A DNA stretch of 56,853 nucleotides from contig NZ_MUYM01000097.1 of the NCBI RefSeq assembly GCF_002150765.1, forward strand, positions 1-56,853. The letters are read 5' to 3'. The notes beneath the pieces are model-generated. The model had not been told where the DNA came from, ran no database searches, and saw only the letters and a program-made list of their open reading frames with translations. The DNA is from Lentzea kentuckyensis (GTDB lineage Bacteria > Actinomycetota > Actinomycetes > Mycobacteriales > Pseudonocardiaceae). Shown piece after piece: positions 8,717-17,425 of the stretch (positions are counted from its first letter, which is position 1; every line of letters begins with the position of its first letter). The position numbers and the translations under genes were made by a program.

Positions 8717-10177
8717 TTACTCCTCGCTGAAATCACCGTAGTCGTCGCCGTACTCACCGGGCGCGCGGCGGGCCTTCTTCAGGGCCTTGCGCTCGTGGGC
8801 GCCGATGCGGTCGTTGCGCTCGAGGCGGGCGTCCGTGCCACGTCCGGTCATCGTCATCGCGATACCGGCAGGCGTGGTCGGCTCCCAGTCGAACACCAGG
8901 TCGCCGATGGTGACCTGGCAGCCGGGGATGGCGCCCATCTTCACGAGCTTGTCCTCGACACCCAGCCTGCTCAGGCGGTCCGCGAGGTAACCGACGGCTT
9001 CGTCGTTGGAGAAGTCGGTCTGGCGGATCCAGCGCTCGGGGCGGTCGCCCTTGACGATGAAGCCACCCTCGACCGAGGGGTCCTCGGTCACGATGAACCC
9101 TTCGTCGTCCACGGCGGTCGGCCGCAGCACGATGCGGGTCGATTCCTTCTTCGGCTGAGCGGCGCGGTACTCGCGCACCACCTCGGCCAGCTTGAAGGAG
9201 AGTTCACGCAGTCCCTCGCGGGACACCGTCGACACCTCGAACACCGGCAGGCCGCGGGCCTCGATCTCCGGGCGGACGATGTCGGCCAGGTCCTTGGCGT
9301 CCGGGATGTCGATCTTGTTCAGGATCACCACGCGCGGCCGGTCGGCCAGGTTGCCGCCGAGCGACGGGGTGTACTGCGCCAGCTCGTTCTCCAGCGCGTC
9401 GATGTCCGCGATCGGGTCGCGACCGGGCTCGTACGTCGCGCAGTCGACGACGTGGGCGAGCACGGCGGTGCGCTCGATGTGGCGCAGGAAATCGAGGCCG
9501 AGGCCCTTGCCCTGCGACGCGCCGGGGATCAGGCCGGGGACGTCGGCCATCGTGAAGATGGTCTCGCCCGCGGTGATCACGCCGAGGTTCGGCACCAGCG
9601 TGGTGAACGGGTAGTCGGCGATCTTCGGCTTCGCCGCGGAGAGCACCGAGATCAGCGACGACTTGCCGGCCGACGGGAACCCGAGCAGGCCGACGTCCGC
9701 GACGGACTTGAGCTCCAGCACCAGGTCCCGCGTCTCGCCCGGCTCACCGAGCAACGCGAAACCGGGGGCCTTGCGGGCCTTGGACGCGAGCGAGGCGTTG
9801 CCGAGACCACCACGGCCACCGGCGGCGGCGATGAGCTGGGTGCCCTCGCCGACCAGGTCCGCGACGATCTCGCCGTCCTCGGTCAGCACGACGGTGCCGT
9901 CCGGGACGCGCAGGATCAGGTCCTCGCCGTTCGCGCCGTCGCGGTTCGCACCCGCGCCCGCCTTGCCGCTGGTGGCGGAGGCGTGCGGGCGGAAGTGGAA
10001 GTCCAGCAGGGTGTGCACCTGCGAGTCGACGACGAGCACGACGTTGCCGCCGCTGCCGCCGTTGCCGCCGTCCGGGCCGCCGAGCGGCTTGAACTTCTCG
10101 CGGTGCACGGAAGCGCAGCCGTTGCCCCCGTTGCCGGCGGCAGCGTGGATCACCACCCGGTCAACAAAACGAGCCAC
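8717..10177 (-). CDS. obgE: Obg/CgtA GTPase
   Basis: 486-residue essential ribosome-associated GTPase. Seen: the glycine-rich Obg domain (about 1-155; AAGNGGNGCASVHREKF, GGPDGGNGGSGG), the G domain with GFPSAGKSSL (P-loop), ADVPGLIPGA (G3), NKIDIP (G4), and the C-terminal OCT domain ending in acidic residues. GTG at 10177 was chosen because GAGGAAG lies 7 bases upstream and the protein then starts at the standard VARFVDRVVIH. Roles known for the family are 50S assembly and stringent response. It follows rpmA after a hairpin at 10213-10248 and overlaps nothing upstream. Confidence 0.97.
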   Translation of the reverse strand: MARFVDRVVIHAAAGNGGNGCASVHREKFKPLGGPDGGNGGSGGNVVLVVDSQVHTLLDFHFRPHASATSGKAGAGANRDGANGEDLILRVPDGTVVLTEDGEIVADLVGEGTQLIAAAGGRGGLGNASLASKARKAPGFALLGEPGETRDLVLELKSVADVGLLGFPSAGKSSLISVLSAAKPKIADYPFTTLVPNLGVITAGETIFTMADVPGLIPGASQGKGLGLDFLRHIERTAVLAHVVDCATYEPGRDPIADIDALENELAQYTPSLGGNLADRPRVVILNKIDIPDAKDLADIVRPEIEARGLPVFEVSTVSREGLRELSFKLAEVVREYRAAQPKKESTRIVLRPTAVDDEGFIVTEDPSVEGGFIVKGDRPERWIRQTDFSNDEAVGYLADRLSRLGVEDKLVKMGAIPGCQVTIGDLVFDWEPTTPAGIAMTMTGRGTDARLERNDRIGAHERKALKKARRAPGEYGDDYGDFSEE

Positions 10178-10212
10178 GGAACTACTTCCTCTCAAAAGTC
10201 TTGAACAAGCAA

Positions 10213-10248
10213 CGAGGGGCGGTGCCGGAAGACCGGTCCCGCCCCTCG
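10213..10248 (-). terminator. Strong hairpin between rpmA and obg
   Basis: A 10-bp perfect stem (CGAGGGGCGG at 10213-10222 against CCGCCCCTCG at 10239-10248), with a further GCCGG/CCGG pairing inside it, lies 33 bases past the rpmA stop and 36 bases before the obg GTG. On the transcribed strand it is followed by a moderately T-rich stretch. It probably ends or attenuates the rplU-rpmA transcript so that ribosomal protein output exceeds that of obg-proB. Confidence 0.7.
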
Positions 10249-10280
10249 CTGAAGGTCTAACTACGTCGCGGAAACGGTCC

Positions 10281-10538
10281 TCAGACCGCGACCGGGACGA
10301 TGTTGACGGTCTTGCGACCGCGCTTCATACCGAACTCCACCGCACCCGGCTGCAGGGCGAACAGCGTGTCGTCCTTGCCGATGCCGACGTTGACGCCGGG
10401 GTGGAACTTGGTGCCGCGCTGGCGGATCAGGATCTCGCCGGCCTTGACGACCTGACCGCCGAACCGCTTCACACCCAGGTACTGGGGGTTGGAGTCACGG
10501 CCGTTGCGGGAACTGGACGCACCCTTTTTGTGTGCCAT
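10281..10538 (-). CDS. rpmA: 50S ribosomal protein L27
   Basis: 85 residues beginning MAHKKGASSSRNGRDS with the L27 signature QRGTKFHPG and the GVKRFGG motif. The mature-type N-terminus (no cleavable Firmicute leader) reaches into the peptidyl-transferase centre in the known structure. It follows rplU after 14 bp and is followed by a terminator-like hairpin. Confidence 0.99.
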   Translation of the reverse strand: MAHKKGASSSRNGRDSNPQYLGVKRFGGQVVKAGEILIRQRGTKFHPGVNVGIGKDDTLFALQPGAVEFGMKRGRKTVNIVPVAV

Positions 10539-10552
10539 GAGAAGTCAGGTCC

Positions 10553-10864
10553 TCACTTACCGGTGATGCCGGTGACCTCGACGCGGGTCAGCTTCTGCCT
10601 GTGACCCTGGCGCTTGTGGTAGCCGGTCTTGTTCTTGAACTTGTGGATGCGAATCTTCGGGCCCTTGGTGTGCTCGACCAGCTTGCCGGTAACCGAGAAC
10701 TTCGCCAGGGCGGCCGCGTCAGCGGTGACGTCAGTGCCGTCGACCACGAGCAGCGCCTGGAGGGAGATTTCGGTGCCCGGCTCGCCCTCGAGCTTCTCGA
10801 CCTCGACGATGTCGCCGACAGCGACCTTGTACTGCTTGCCGCCGGTCTTGACGATCGCGTACAT
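10553..10864 (-). CDS. rplU: 50S ribosomal protein L21
   Basis: 103 residues, MYAIVKTGGKQYKVAVGD at the N-terminus and the L21 signature IRIHKFKNKTGYHKRQGHRQ near the C-terminus. Full length. AGGAG lies about 11 bases before the ATG. First gene of the rplU-rpmA pair. A 258-bp region separates it from the rne stop. That region holds the rne terminator (11075-11106) and, at 10924-10937, a small CAGTG-TTTC-CACTG hairpin in the likely leader. Confidence 0.99.
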   Translation of the reverse strand: MYAIVKTGGKQYKVAVGDIVEVEKLEGEPGTEISLQALLVVDGTDVTADAAALAKFSVTGKLVEHTKGPKIRIHKFKNKTGYHKRQGHRQKLTRVEVTGITGK

Positions 10865-10923
10865 CAGGACGGAAGTCTCCTGCTACTCGATGGTGACGGG
10901 CCATGCGCCCACCGATCTCCGCG

Positions 10924-10937
10924 ACAGTGTTTCCACT
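10924..10937 (-). other. Small leader hairpin upstream of rplU
   Basis: CAGTG and CACTG arms pair around a four-base loop (GAAA when read on the transcribed strand, a GNRA-type tetraloop), about 60 bases before the rplU start. It could be part of an L21 autoregulatory leader or simply a chance stem; no further conserved elements were recognised in the remaining 5' region. Confidence 0.3.
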
Positions 10938-11074
10938 GAAAAACAGCAGAGGGGGCACACGACAGGACCCGTCGGATGGCGGGCCGTCAACAAGGTTACG
11001 GGAGTGGGTACAGCACAAGCAAACTGGGGTGCCCTGATCACGTTTGCGCAGGCTGTGCCCTCTCTCACACAGCA

Positions 11075-11106
11075 AAACCGGGGCCGCTCGGAAGCGACCC
11101 CGGTTT
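11075..11106 (-). terminator. Rho-independent-like terminator after rne
   Basis: The arm AAACCGGGG (11075-11083) pairs perfectly with CCCCGGTTT (11098-11106), extended after one mismatch by CGCT/AGCG around a CGGA loop. It starts 16 bases beyond the rne stop codon. On the transcribed strand the stem ends in TTT followed by TGCTGTG, so the U-tract is short, as usual in actinobacteria. Confidence 0.85.
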
Positions 11107-11122
11107 CACCTCGTACTCGCGA

Positions 11123-14107
11123 TCAGCCCTCGTTGACCGGCGGTCCCGCGGGCCGCGACACGGTGCGGCGCCTGCGGGTGGTGGTGACCACCGGTGCGGG
11201 CATCTGGACCTCGGGCTGCTTCGGCACCTCGACGGTCACCGCGGCAGGCACCTCGTGCGCGACCGGCGCACCGGCGGGGCGCTTGGCGGCACGGCGGCGC
11301 GGACGAGCCGCAGGAGCCTCTGCCACGGGCGCGGCGGGCTCCTCGGTCACCTCGGCCGCCTCCACGGCCGCGACGACCTCGGCCACCTCGGCGGCCTCCT
11401 CCGCGACCTCGGCGGACTCCTCCGCGACCTCCTCGGCCAGCGTCACCGGCTCGACGAGCTCCTCAGCGGTTTCCTCGATGACCTCGGCGGCAGGCTCCTC
11501 CGCCGAGGTCTCGACAGCCGCGGGCTCGACGACCGGCTCGACCTCGACCGGTGCCGGGTCCTCGGTGACCTCGTGCGGCACGTGACCGTTGAGCGCCTGC
11601 TCCTCGACCACGACCGCGTCGACGGTCGCCTGCGGCTCCTTGTCGCGACCACGCCGACGACGGCGACGACGGCCGTGAGCCTCGTGCTCCTGGTCGGCGG
11701 CGACCACGTCCTCGGTGGTGTCCTCGGGCTCGCCCGGCTCCACCACGACCTGCTCGACGACCTCGGGCTCGGCCTCGACGACAGTCGCCTCGACCACCTC
11801 GGCCGCCTGCTCGCCGCCACCCTTGTTGCGGCGCGACTTGCGGCCACCGCCCTGCGGCTGTTGCTGCTGCTGGCCGCCACCGTTACCACCGCCGTGCGAG
11901 TGCACGGGCTCGGTGGACACGACGACGCCACGGCCGCGGCAGTGCTCACACGTCTGGCTGAACGCCTCCAGCAGGCCGGTGCCGACCCGCTTGCGGGTCA
12001 TCTGCACGAGACCCAGCGAGGTGACCTCGGCGACCTGGTGACGCGTGCGGTCGCGGCCGAGGCACTCGGTCAGGCGGCGCAGCACCAGGTCGCGGTTCGA
12101 CTCCAGGACCATGTCGATGAAGTCGATGACGATGATGCCGCCGATGTCGCGCAGCCGGAGCTGGCGGACGATCTCCTCGGCCGACTCCAGGTTGTTGCGA
12201 GTCACCGTCTCTTCGAGATTGCCGCCCGATCCGGTGAACTTGCCGGTGTTGACGTCGATGACCGTCATCGCCTCGGTGCGGTCGATGATCAGGTAACCAC
12301 CCGACGGCAGCCAGACCTTGCGGTCGAGCGCCTTCATCAGCTGCTCGTCGATGCGGTACTCGACGAACGAGTCGTTGTTGCCGACGTGCTTCTTCAGGCG
12401 GTCCTGCAGGTCCGGCGCCACGTGGCGGACGTAGGAGTCGATCACGTCCCACGCCTCGTCGCCCTGGACGACGAGCTGGGCGAAGTCCTCGGTGAACAGG
12501 TCGCGGACGACCTTCACCAGCAGGTCCGGCTCCTCGTAGAGCAGCGTCGGCGCCTTGGTGGAGGTGCTGTCGGACTTCTCCTTGATGACCTTCCACTGCG
12601 CCTGCAGACGCGTGACGTCGCGGCCCAGTTCCTCCTCGGAGATGCCCTCCGAGGCGGTGCGGATGATCACGCCGGCGTCCTCGGGCACGACCCTCTTCAG
12701 GATGTCCTTGAGGCGCTTGCGCTCGTTGTCCGGCAGCTTGCGGCTGATGCCGGTGGCACCGCCGCCCGGCACGTAGACCAGGAAGCGGCCAGGCAGGCTG
12801 ATCTGGGTGGTCAGGCGGGCACCCTTGTGGCCGACCGGGTCCTTGGTGACCTGGACGAGCACGGAGTCGCCGCTGCTCAGAGCCTGTTCGATCTTGCGGG
12901 ACTTGCCCTCGAGACCGGCGGCGTCCCAGTCGACCTCACCGGCGTACAGCACGGCGTTGCGGCCGCGGCCGATGTCGATGAACGCGGCCTCCATGCTCGG
13001 CAGCACGTTCTGCACGCGGCCGAGGTAGACGTTGCCCACGATCGAGCCGCTGCCCGACGACGTGACGAAGTGCTCGACCAGCACGCCGTCCTCGAGGACG
13101 CCGATCTGGGTGCGGTCGCCGCGCTCGCGGACGACCATCGTGCGGGCCACTGCCTCGCGGCGGGCCAGGAACTCGGCCTCGGTCAGCACCGGGGCACGGC
13201 GGCGACCGGCCTCGCGACCGTCACGGCGGCGCTGGCGCTTGGCCTCCAGGCGCGTGGAGCCGCGGATGCTGCGCACCTCGCTCTGCGCGGCCTCGGAGTC
13301 GGCCTTGTCGTCGCGCGCGTCGCGGGACTCGCGGACGTGCACGACCGTGTTCGGCGGGTCGTCCTCGGACGAGACCTCGTCTTCGGTGCCGGTCTTGCGA
13401 CGGCGGCGCCGGCGACGGCGGCGGGTCGAGCCCTCGTCACCCTCGTCGTCGGCTTCCTCGGCCTCGGCCTCCGCACCCTCTGCGGGCGCCTCTGCGGCCT
13501 CGGCCGGGGCCTCGTCGGTCTCCTCGGAGTCCGAGTCGGCGTCGGTGCCCTTGCCGCGGCCACGGCCACGACGGCCACGACGACGCCGACGACGGCCTTC
13601 ACCCTCGTCATCACCGTCGACGTCGGCGTCGGCCTCCGCCTCGGCGGCGTCGAGCTCGTCCGCGGCGATCTCGCCGACCGACTTCTCGTCCTCGGCGACG
13701 GGCTCGTCGACGACGAACGGCGACGCCTGTGCCTTGGGCCGCTCGATCGGCTGCGGCGGCATGAACACCGCCGTCGGAGCCGCGAAGAGCGGCGCGAGCG
13801 CCGGCGCCTCGAACGCGGGGACCGCCGGGGCCTCGTAGTCCTCGGTGACCTCACCGGTGACGACGTCGTCCCAGTCCACCAGGGTCTCGGCGACCTTCAG
13901 CGCGACGTCGCGGCTGACGCTCGACTGCGCGCTGCGGGCGACCTCACCGAGGTCGGCCAGCGCCGTCATCACGTCCTTGCTGCTGACGTCCAGCAGTTTC
14001 GCCAGTGCGTGGACCCGCAGTTTGTCCGGCAGGTCCGCCAGTTCAGGGCGTGCGGCAACCACGCCCTGCCCGCCGGTGACACCGGCAGGCTTGTCCTTGT
14101 TCGACAT
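11123..14107 (-). CDS. rne: Ribonuclease E/G (Rne/Rng)
   Basis: 994-residue endoribonuclease of RNA turnover and rRNA processing. Seen: an IF-2 N-terminal-like helical module (about 27-76, LRVHALAKLLDVSSKDVM); a long acidic/Arg-rich disordered part (about 80-300, with poly-Arg blocks); an S1 domain (about 357-450, VYLGRVQNVLPSMEAAFIDIG); the catalytic DNase-I-like domain with metal-binding Asp618 (TVIDVNTG) and Asp662 (VIDFID); the zinc-link Cys720-x-x-Cys723; then a Glu/Ala/Val-rich tail with basic patches that probably scaffolds partners. ATG at 14107 was chosen because GGAGGAG precedes it by 5 bases; an upstream in-frame extension is Arg-rich and unlikely. The 228-bp gap upstream is a GA-rich leader without a clear gene. 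Confidence 0.96.
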   Translation of the reverse strand: MSNKDKPAGVTGGQGVVAARPELADLPDKLRVHALAKLLDVSSKDVMTALADLGEVARSAQSSVSRDVALKVAETLVDWDDVVTGEVTEDYEAPAVPAFEAPALAPLFAAPTAVFMPPQPIERPKAQASPFVVDEPVAEDEKSVGEIAADELDAAEAEADADVDGDDEGEGRRRRRRGRRGRGRGKGTDADSDSEETDEAPAEAAEAPAEGAEAEAEEADDEGDEGSTRRRRRRRRRKTGTEDEVSSEDDPPNTVVHVRESRDARDDKADSEAAQSEVRSIRGSTRLEAKRQRRRDGREAGRRRAPVLTEAEFLARREAVARTMVVRERGDRTQIGVLEDGVLVEHFVTSSGSGSIVGNVYLGRVQNVLPSMEAAFIDIGRGRNAVLYAGEVDWDAAGLEGKSRKIEQALSSGDSVLVQVTKDPVGHKGARLTTQISLPGRFLVYVPGGGATGISRKLPDNERKRLKDILKRVVPEDAGVIIRTASEGISEEELGRDVTRLQAQWKVIKEKSDSTSTKAPTLLYEEPDLLVKVVRDLFTEDFAQLVVQGDEAWDVIDSYVRHVAPDLQDRLKKHVGNNDSFVEYRIDEQLMKALDRKVWLPSGGYLIIDRTEAMTVIDVNTGKFTGSGGNLEETVTRNNLESAEEIVRQLRLRDIGGIIVIDFIDMVLESNRDLVLRRLTECLGRDRTRHQVAEVTSLGLVQMTRKRVGTGLLEAFSQTCEHCRGRGVVVSTEPVHSHGGGNGGGQQQQQPQGGGRKSRRNKGGGEQAAEVVEATVVEAEPEVVEQVVVEPGEPEDTTEDVVAADQEHEAHGRRRRRRRGRDKEPQATVDAVVVEEQALNGHVPHEVTEDPAPVEVEPVVEPAAVETSAEEPAAEVIEETAEELVEPVTLAEEVAEESAEVAEEAAEVAEVVAAVEAAEVTEEPAAPVAEAPAARPRRRAAKRPAGAPVAHEVPAAVTVEVPKQPEVQMPAPVVTTTRRRRTVSRPAGPPVNEG

Positions 14108-14335
14108 GCAGCTCCTCCACCCCCGGGCGCGTCCCGTGAGGACGCGGCCGCGCAGGGGCCTCTCTTGTCTCTCTCCACCGCTGCTCGCGGCGGGAATCCT
14201 TGCCTCGCGCGCAGCGGCGTGGCGCCTCACTGGGCGCACGCTTGCGCAGGTCCCACGACGACGCTGCTGTCAGCGCCGCTCCTCCTGTTTGCGTTGCAGG
14301 TTGACCAGACCAAAGGCATCGCCAGCGCTCCTGCT

Positions 14336-15061
14336 TCAGGACTCCTTGTCCTGTTGGAGCGGGTCCACCAGCCTGCCTTCGCCGTCGAGCCGTCCCTGCG
14401 CCATCCGGGTTGCTCTCGCAGGTACCGGCGGCACGAGATCGGCCACGACGCGAAGCGCATTCAGCACGTCGTCGGGTCGGACGGTAGGCGTTACCTGCCG
14501 AACGACCGTCATGAGTATCCCACACGGTTGTGACAATGCGGTCTTATCGTGTCCGGCGTCGCTCGAACGTGGTTCGACCAGCGCCGACACGACGGCGGGC
14601 CGCACGTCGAGGGTCTTCACGCCGTTCTTGGTGAGGCGTTCGACCTCGACGACCTCGGCCGCGAGGAAGGCGCTCACCGCCTCCGCGAGCTTCTCGGGTT
14701 CGACCCCGTCGAGCTCGATCCGCCACTCGCTCGCGTCGATGCGCTCGGTGAGATTGCCACCGTGCGCCTGCACGATGTCGACCACGTCGATACCGGGCGG
14801 CAGGGCCGCGTCGAGCGCGATCTTCAGCGCTTCCGGATCGACCTGTTCGACCACGGACACCTCGACGTACTCCGCCTCGCTGGCGACGCCGGTCGGCGCG
14901 GCGCCGACCCACGACACCTTCGGGTGAGGGCTGAAGCCCTGCGAATACGCCATGGGTACGCCGGCCCTGCGCAGCGCACGCTCGAACGTGCGAGCGATGT
15001 CGCGGTGCGAAGTGAAACGCAACCTCCCCCGCTTGGTGTAGCGGAGGCGCAGTTTCTGCAC
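14336..15061 (-). CDS. TIGR03936-family radical-SAM-associated protein (DUF2344)
   Basis: 241 residues. Seen: the family's N-terminus RLRYTKRGRLRFTSHRD, the AYSQGFSPHPKVS motif and SEAEYVEV. Known context: this protein is almost always encoded next to, or fused with, the TIGR03960 B12-binding radical SAM protein and lies before rne; the biochemical role is unsettled. GTG at 15061 is the only plausible in-frame start, giving the usual length, though it lacks a clear Shine-Dalgarno. Here the partner radical SAM gene is not adjacent but 2.3 kb away, separated by a subtilase/PhzF pair in the other direction. The C-terminus ends in a charged Gln/Asp/Lys tail. Confidence 0.88.
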   Translation of the reverse strand: MQKLRLRYTKRGRLRFTSHRDIARTFERALRRAGVPMAYSQGFSPHPKVSWVGAAPTGVASEAEYVEVSVVEQVDPEALKIALDAALPPGIDVVDIVQAHGGNLTERIDASEWRIELDGVEPEKLAEAVSAFLAAEVVEVERLTKNGVKTLDVRPAVVSALVEPRSSDAGHDKTALSQPCGILMTVVRQVTPTVRPDDVLNALRVVADLVPPVPARATRMAQGRLDGEGRLVDPLQQDKES

Positions 15062-15266
15062 GGCCGCGGCCGACGGGTTGTTGGGCAGATGGCGGCTCAG
15101 TGGTGCTCCCCATGGGTGTTCCGACGGGTGAGCGATCCCATCGGCGCAGGCTGTTCGTCCGGTAGGACGGTACCGTGAACCCGATTCAGAACGTTCAGCT
15201 TGTCTAGATCGTTGCGCGTGGCTACGGTCCGGCTGACTGGACACCTTGCCAACCTGGAGGTCCCTG

Positions 15267-16685
15267 GTGCCTCTGCTCCACCGTGCACGGGCAGTGGCGA
15301 TGTCCGCCATGCTCGCGGCCGGGTGTCTGGCGGTGTCCCTGCCCGCAGGTGCGGAACCGAACATCTCCACCTGCATGCAGCCGGGTCCCCTGCTGCGGTA
15401 CCTGGTGGTGTTCTCGCAGCTCACGACCCCTGAGGTCGCGAACGCGGAGATCACCGGCGCGTGCGGCACCACGACGGTCTACTACCCCGAGATCGGGGTC
15501 GCGGTGGCCACGTCGCCGGACCCGTCGTTCCTCAAGCTGATCGGCCCGCAGCGCGCCTACAGCGCCCAGGCCGAGAGCATCGCCAAGCGGTCGGTGAAGC
15601 GCAAGAAGGACGACACCGAGCTGTTCCGGCCGTCCGGGGTGCGTTCCAGCGAGCAGTGGGACATGGATCTCATCAAGGCCCCGGCCGCGCACGAGGTCAC
15701 GACGGGCTCCAAGTCCGTGGTCGTGGGCGTGCTGGACTCCGGCGTCGACGCGCACCACCCCGACCTGGCCCAGGCACTGGCACCCGAACTGTCCGCGGGG
15801 TGTCTGACCGGTAGGCCCGACACGTCACCTTCCGCGTGGATCCCGACGACCTCCGCGCACGGCACCCACGCCGCCGGCACCATCGCCGCGGCGGACGACG
15901 GTCGTGGCACCACGGGCGTCGCACCGGGCGTGCGCATCGCGTCCGTGAAAGTCGTCGACGACGACGGCTTCATCTACCCCGAGTACGCGGTGTGCGGCTT
16001 CATGTGGGCCGCCGCGCAGGGCATGACCATCACCAACAACAGCTACTTCATCGACCCGTACCTGTTCACGTGCCAGAGCGAGCCCGGTCAGCGCGTGATC
16101 TACGAGGCCGTGCGTCGGGCCGTTGACTACGCCACCTCTCGCAACGTGCTGACCGTCGCCGCCGCCGGAAACGCCGGGGCGGACCTGTCCCGCCCAGGGC
16201 GTGACTCGATGTCGCCGACGAACGGTGACGCGCAGACCCGTCCGGTCGACTCGACCTGCGTGGTGCTGCCGGCGCAGCTCAAGAACGTGGTCGGCGTGTC
16301 GGCCGTCGACTCGACGGGGACCAAGGCCGGGTACAGCTCGTACGGGCTGGGCGCGATCGACGTGACGGCGCCGGGTGGTGACACGCGCACACCCACGGGT
16401 TGTGTGCTCTCCACCGTGCCGTCCGGCTACGACTACTCGTGCGGCACCTCGATGGCGACACCGCACGTGGCCGGGGTGGCGGCGTTGATCGCGTCGGTGC
16501 ATCCGAACACGGACGCGGTGTCGCTGGGACGCATGCTGAACGCCCAGGCGGCGACCCTGCCGTGTCCCGGTGACTACGACCTCAACGGGACCGGTGTGCA
16601 GGACGCGTTCTGCACGGGCTACTCCGAGTACAACTCCTTCTACGGCCACGGTCTCGTGGACGCGCTCGCCGCCGTCACCAAGTGA
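15267..16685 (+). CDS. Secreted subtilisin-like (S8) serine protease
   Basis: 472 residues. Seen: a signal peptide (about 1-29, ending LPAGA-EP); a propeptide-like segment to about 140; the catalytic domain with Asp (VVGVLDSGVD), His (HGTHAAGT), oxyanion Asn (VAAAGNAG) and Ser (CGTSMATPHVAG), all intact. Several Cys suggest disulfides, and no C-terminal anchor is present. GTG at 15267 was chosen because GGAGG ends 7 bases earlier. It is followed by the PhzF-like gene with a GTGA overlap, so the two are translationally coupled. It sits inside an otherwise leftward housekeeping block, which suggests insertion. Substrate unknown. Confidence 0.93.
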   Translation: MPLLHRARAVAMSAMLAAGCLAVSLPAGAEPNISTCMQPGPLLRYLVVFSQLTTPEVANAEITGACGTTTVYYPEIGVAVATSPDPSFLKLIGPQRAYSAQAESIAKRSVKRKKDDTELFRPSGVRSSEQWDMDLIKAPAAHEVTTGSKSVVVGVLDSGVDAHHPDLAQALAPELSAGCLTGRPDTSPSAWIPTTSAHGTHAAGTIAAADDGRGTTGVAPGVRIASVKVVDDDGFIYPEYAVCGFMWAAAQGMTITNNSYFIDPYLFTCQSEPGQRVIYEAVRRAVDYATSRNVLTVAAAGNAGADLSRPGRDSMSPTNGDAQTRPVDSTCVVLPAQLKNVVGVSAVDSTGTKAGYSSYGLGAIDVTAPGGDTRTPTGCVLSTVPSGYDYSCGTSMATPHVAGVAALIASVHPNTDAVSLGRMLNAQAATLPCPGDYDLNGTGVQDAFCTGYSEYNSFYGHGLVDALAAVTK

Positions 16686-17425
16686 TCGTCAACGCCTGTC
16701 TGCGCGACGGTCGCGGTGGTAGCCCGACCACGGTCGTGCCGGACGGCGATTTCACCGACGCCGAACGCCAGGCGCTGCCCACGCGGTACGGGACCTCGCA
16801 CGCCGTGTTCATCGGACCGGGCAACGCGCTGAGGTTCTTCACCTCGGAGGGTGAACTGCCGGGCTGCGGCCACGGCACGGTCGCCGCTCTCGCCGTGCTC
16901 GCCGCCGACGGGCAGACCGAGTTCATCCTCCGCGCCGGAAGCCGCCCGTTCGCCGGAACCGCGGTGCGGACCCCGCACGGTGTCGAGGCCTTCTTCGACC
17001 CCGGACCCGTACAGGTGCGCGCGGCGCGCACGGCCGAGCAGGAGGCGGTCCTTCGTGCTCTGGGCACTGAAGGCAAGGGTGTGATCGCGACGCTGGGACG
17101 TCCGCGGATGCTCGTGGAGGTGCCGTCGGCCGACGCCCTTGCGGCGTTGACCCCGGACCTGGACCTGCTGCGCGAAGTGACCGACGAGCTCGGGCTGCTG
17201 GGGTGCTACGCCTACAGCTCAGGGCCGGACCGGTACGTGGCGCGGATGTTCGCCCCGTCCATCGGCGTGCCCGAGGACGTCGCCAACGCCAACAGCACGG
17301 CGTGTCTCGCGGCCTACCTGACCGCGGACATCGCCGTCGACATGGGTGACTCGCTCGGCCAGCCCGCCACCGTCACCGCCACAGCGGCGGGACGGGTGGG
17401 CGGGCTGGCAGCCGTCACGGCGTGA
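16682..17425 (+). CDS. PhzF-family isomerase-like protein with altered catalytic position
   Basis: 247 residues of the diaminopimelate-epimerase-like PhzF fold. Seen: GSPTTVV for the usual GNPxAV; EGELPGCGHGTVAA near residue 55; a second-half motif FAPSIGVPEDVANANSTACLAAYL-type segment (about residues 195-217). In characterised PhzF enzymes a Glu in the SET motif after the second helix is catalytic; here the aligned triplet reads S-H-A (His40). Either the chemistry differs or activity is lost. The gene starts with GTG overlapping the protease stop by 4 bases and converges on the TIGR03960 gene (11-base overlap). Confidence 0.85.
   Translation: MIVNACLRDGRGGSPTTVVPDGDFTDAERQALPTRYGTSHAVFIGPGNALRFFTSEGELPGCGHGTVAALAVLAADGQTEFILRAGSRPFAGTAVRTPHGVEAFFDPGPVQVRAARTAEQEAVLRALGTEGKGVIATLGRPRMLVEVPSADALAALTPDLDLLREVTDELGLLGCYAYSSGPDRYVARMFAPSIGVPEDVANANSTACLAAYLTADIAVDMGDSLGQPATVTATAAGRVGGLAAVTA

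Noticed and set aside
10976..14533. A 1,185-codon open frame on the + strand across rne
   Set aside because: It is antisense to a well-supported RNase E/G gene, low in sequence complexity (His/Asp/Arg/Val-rich) and has no family motifs. Long antisense frames are expected at this GC content.
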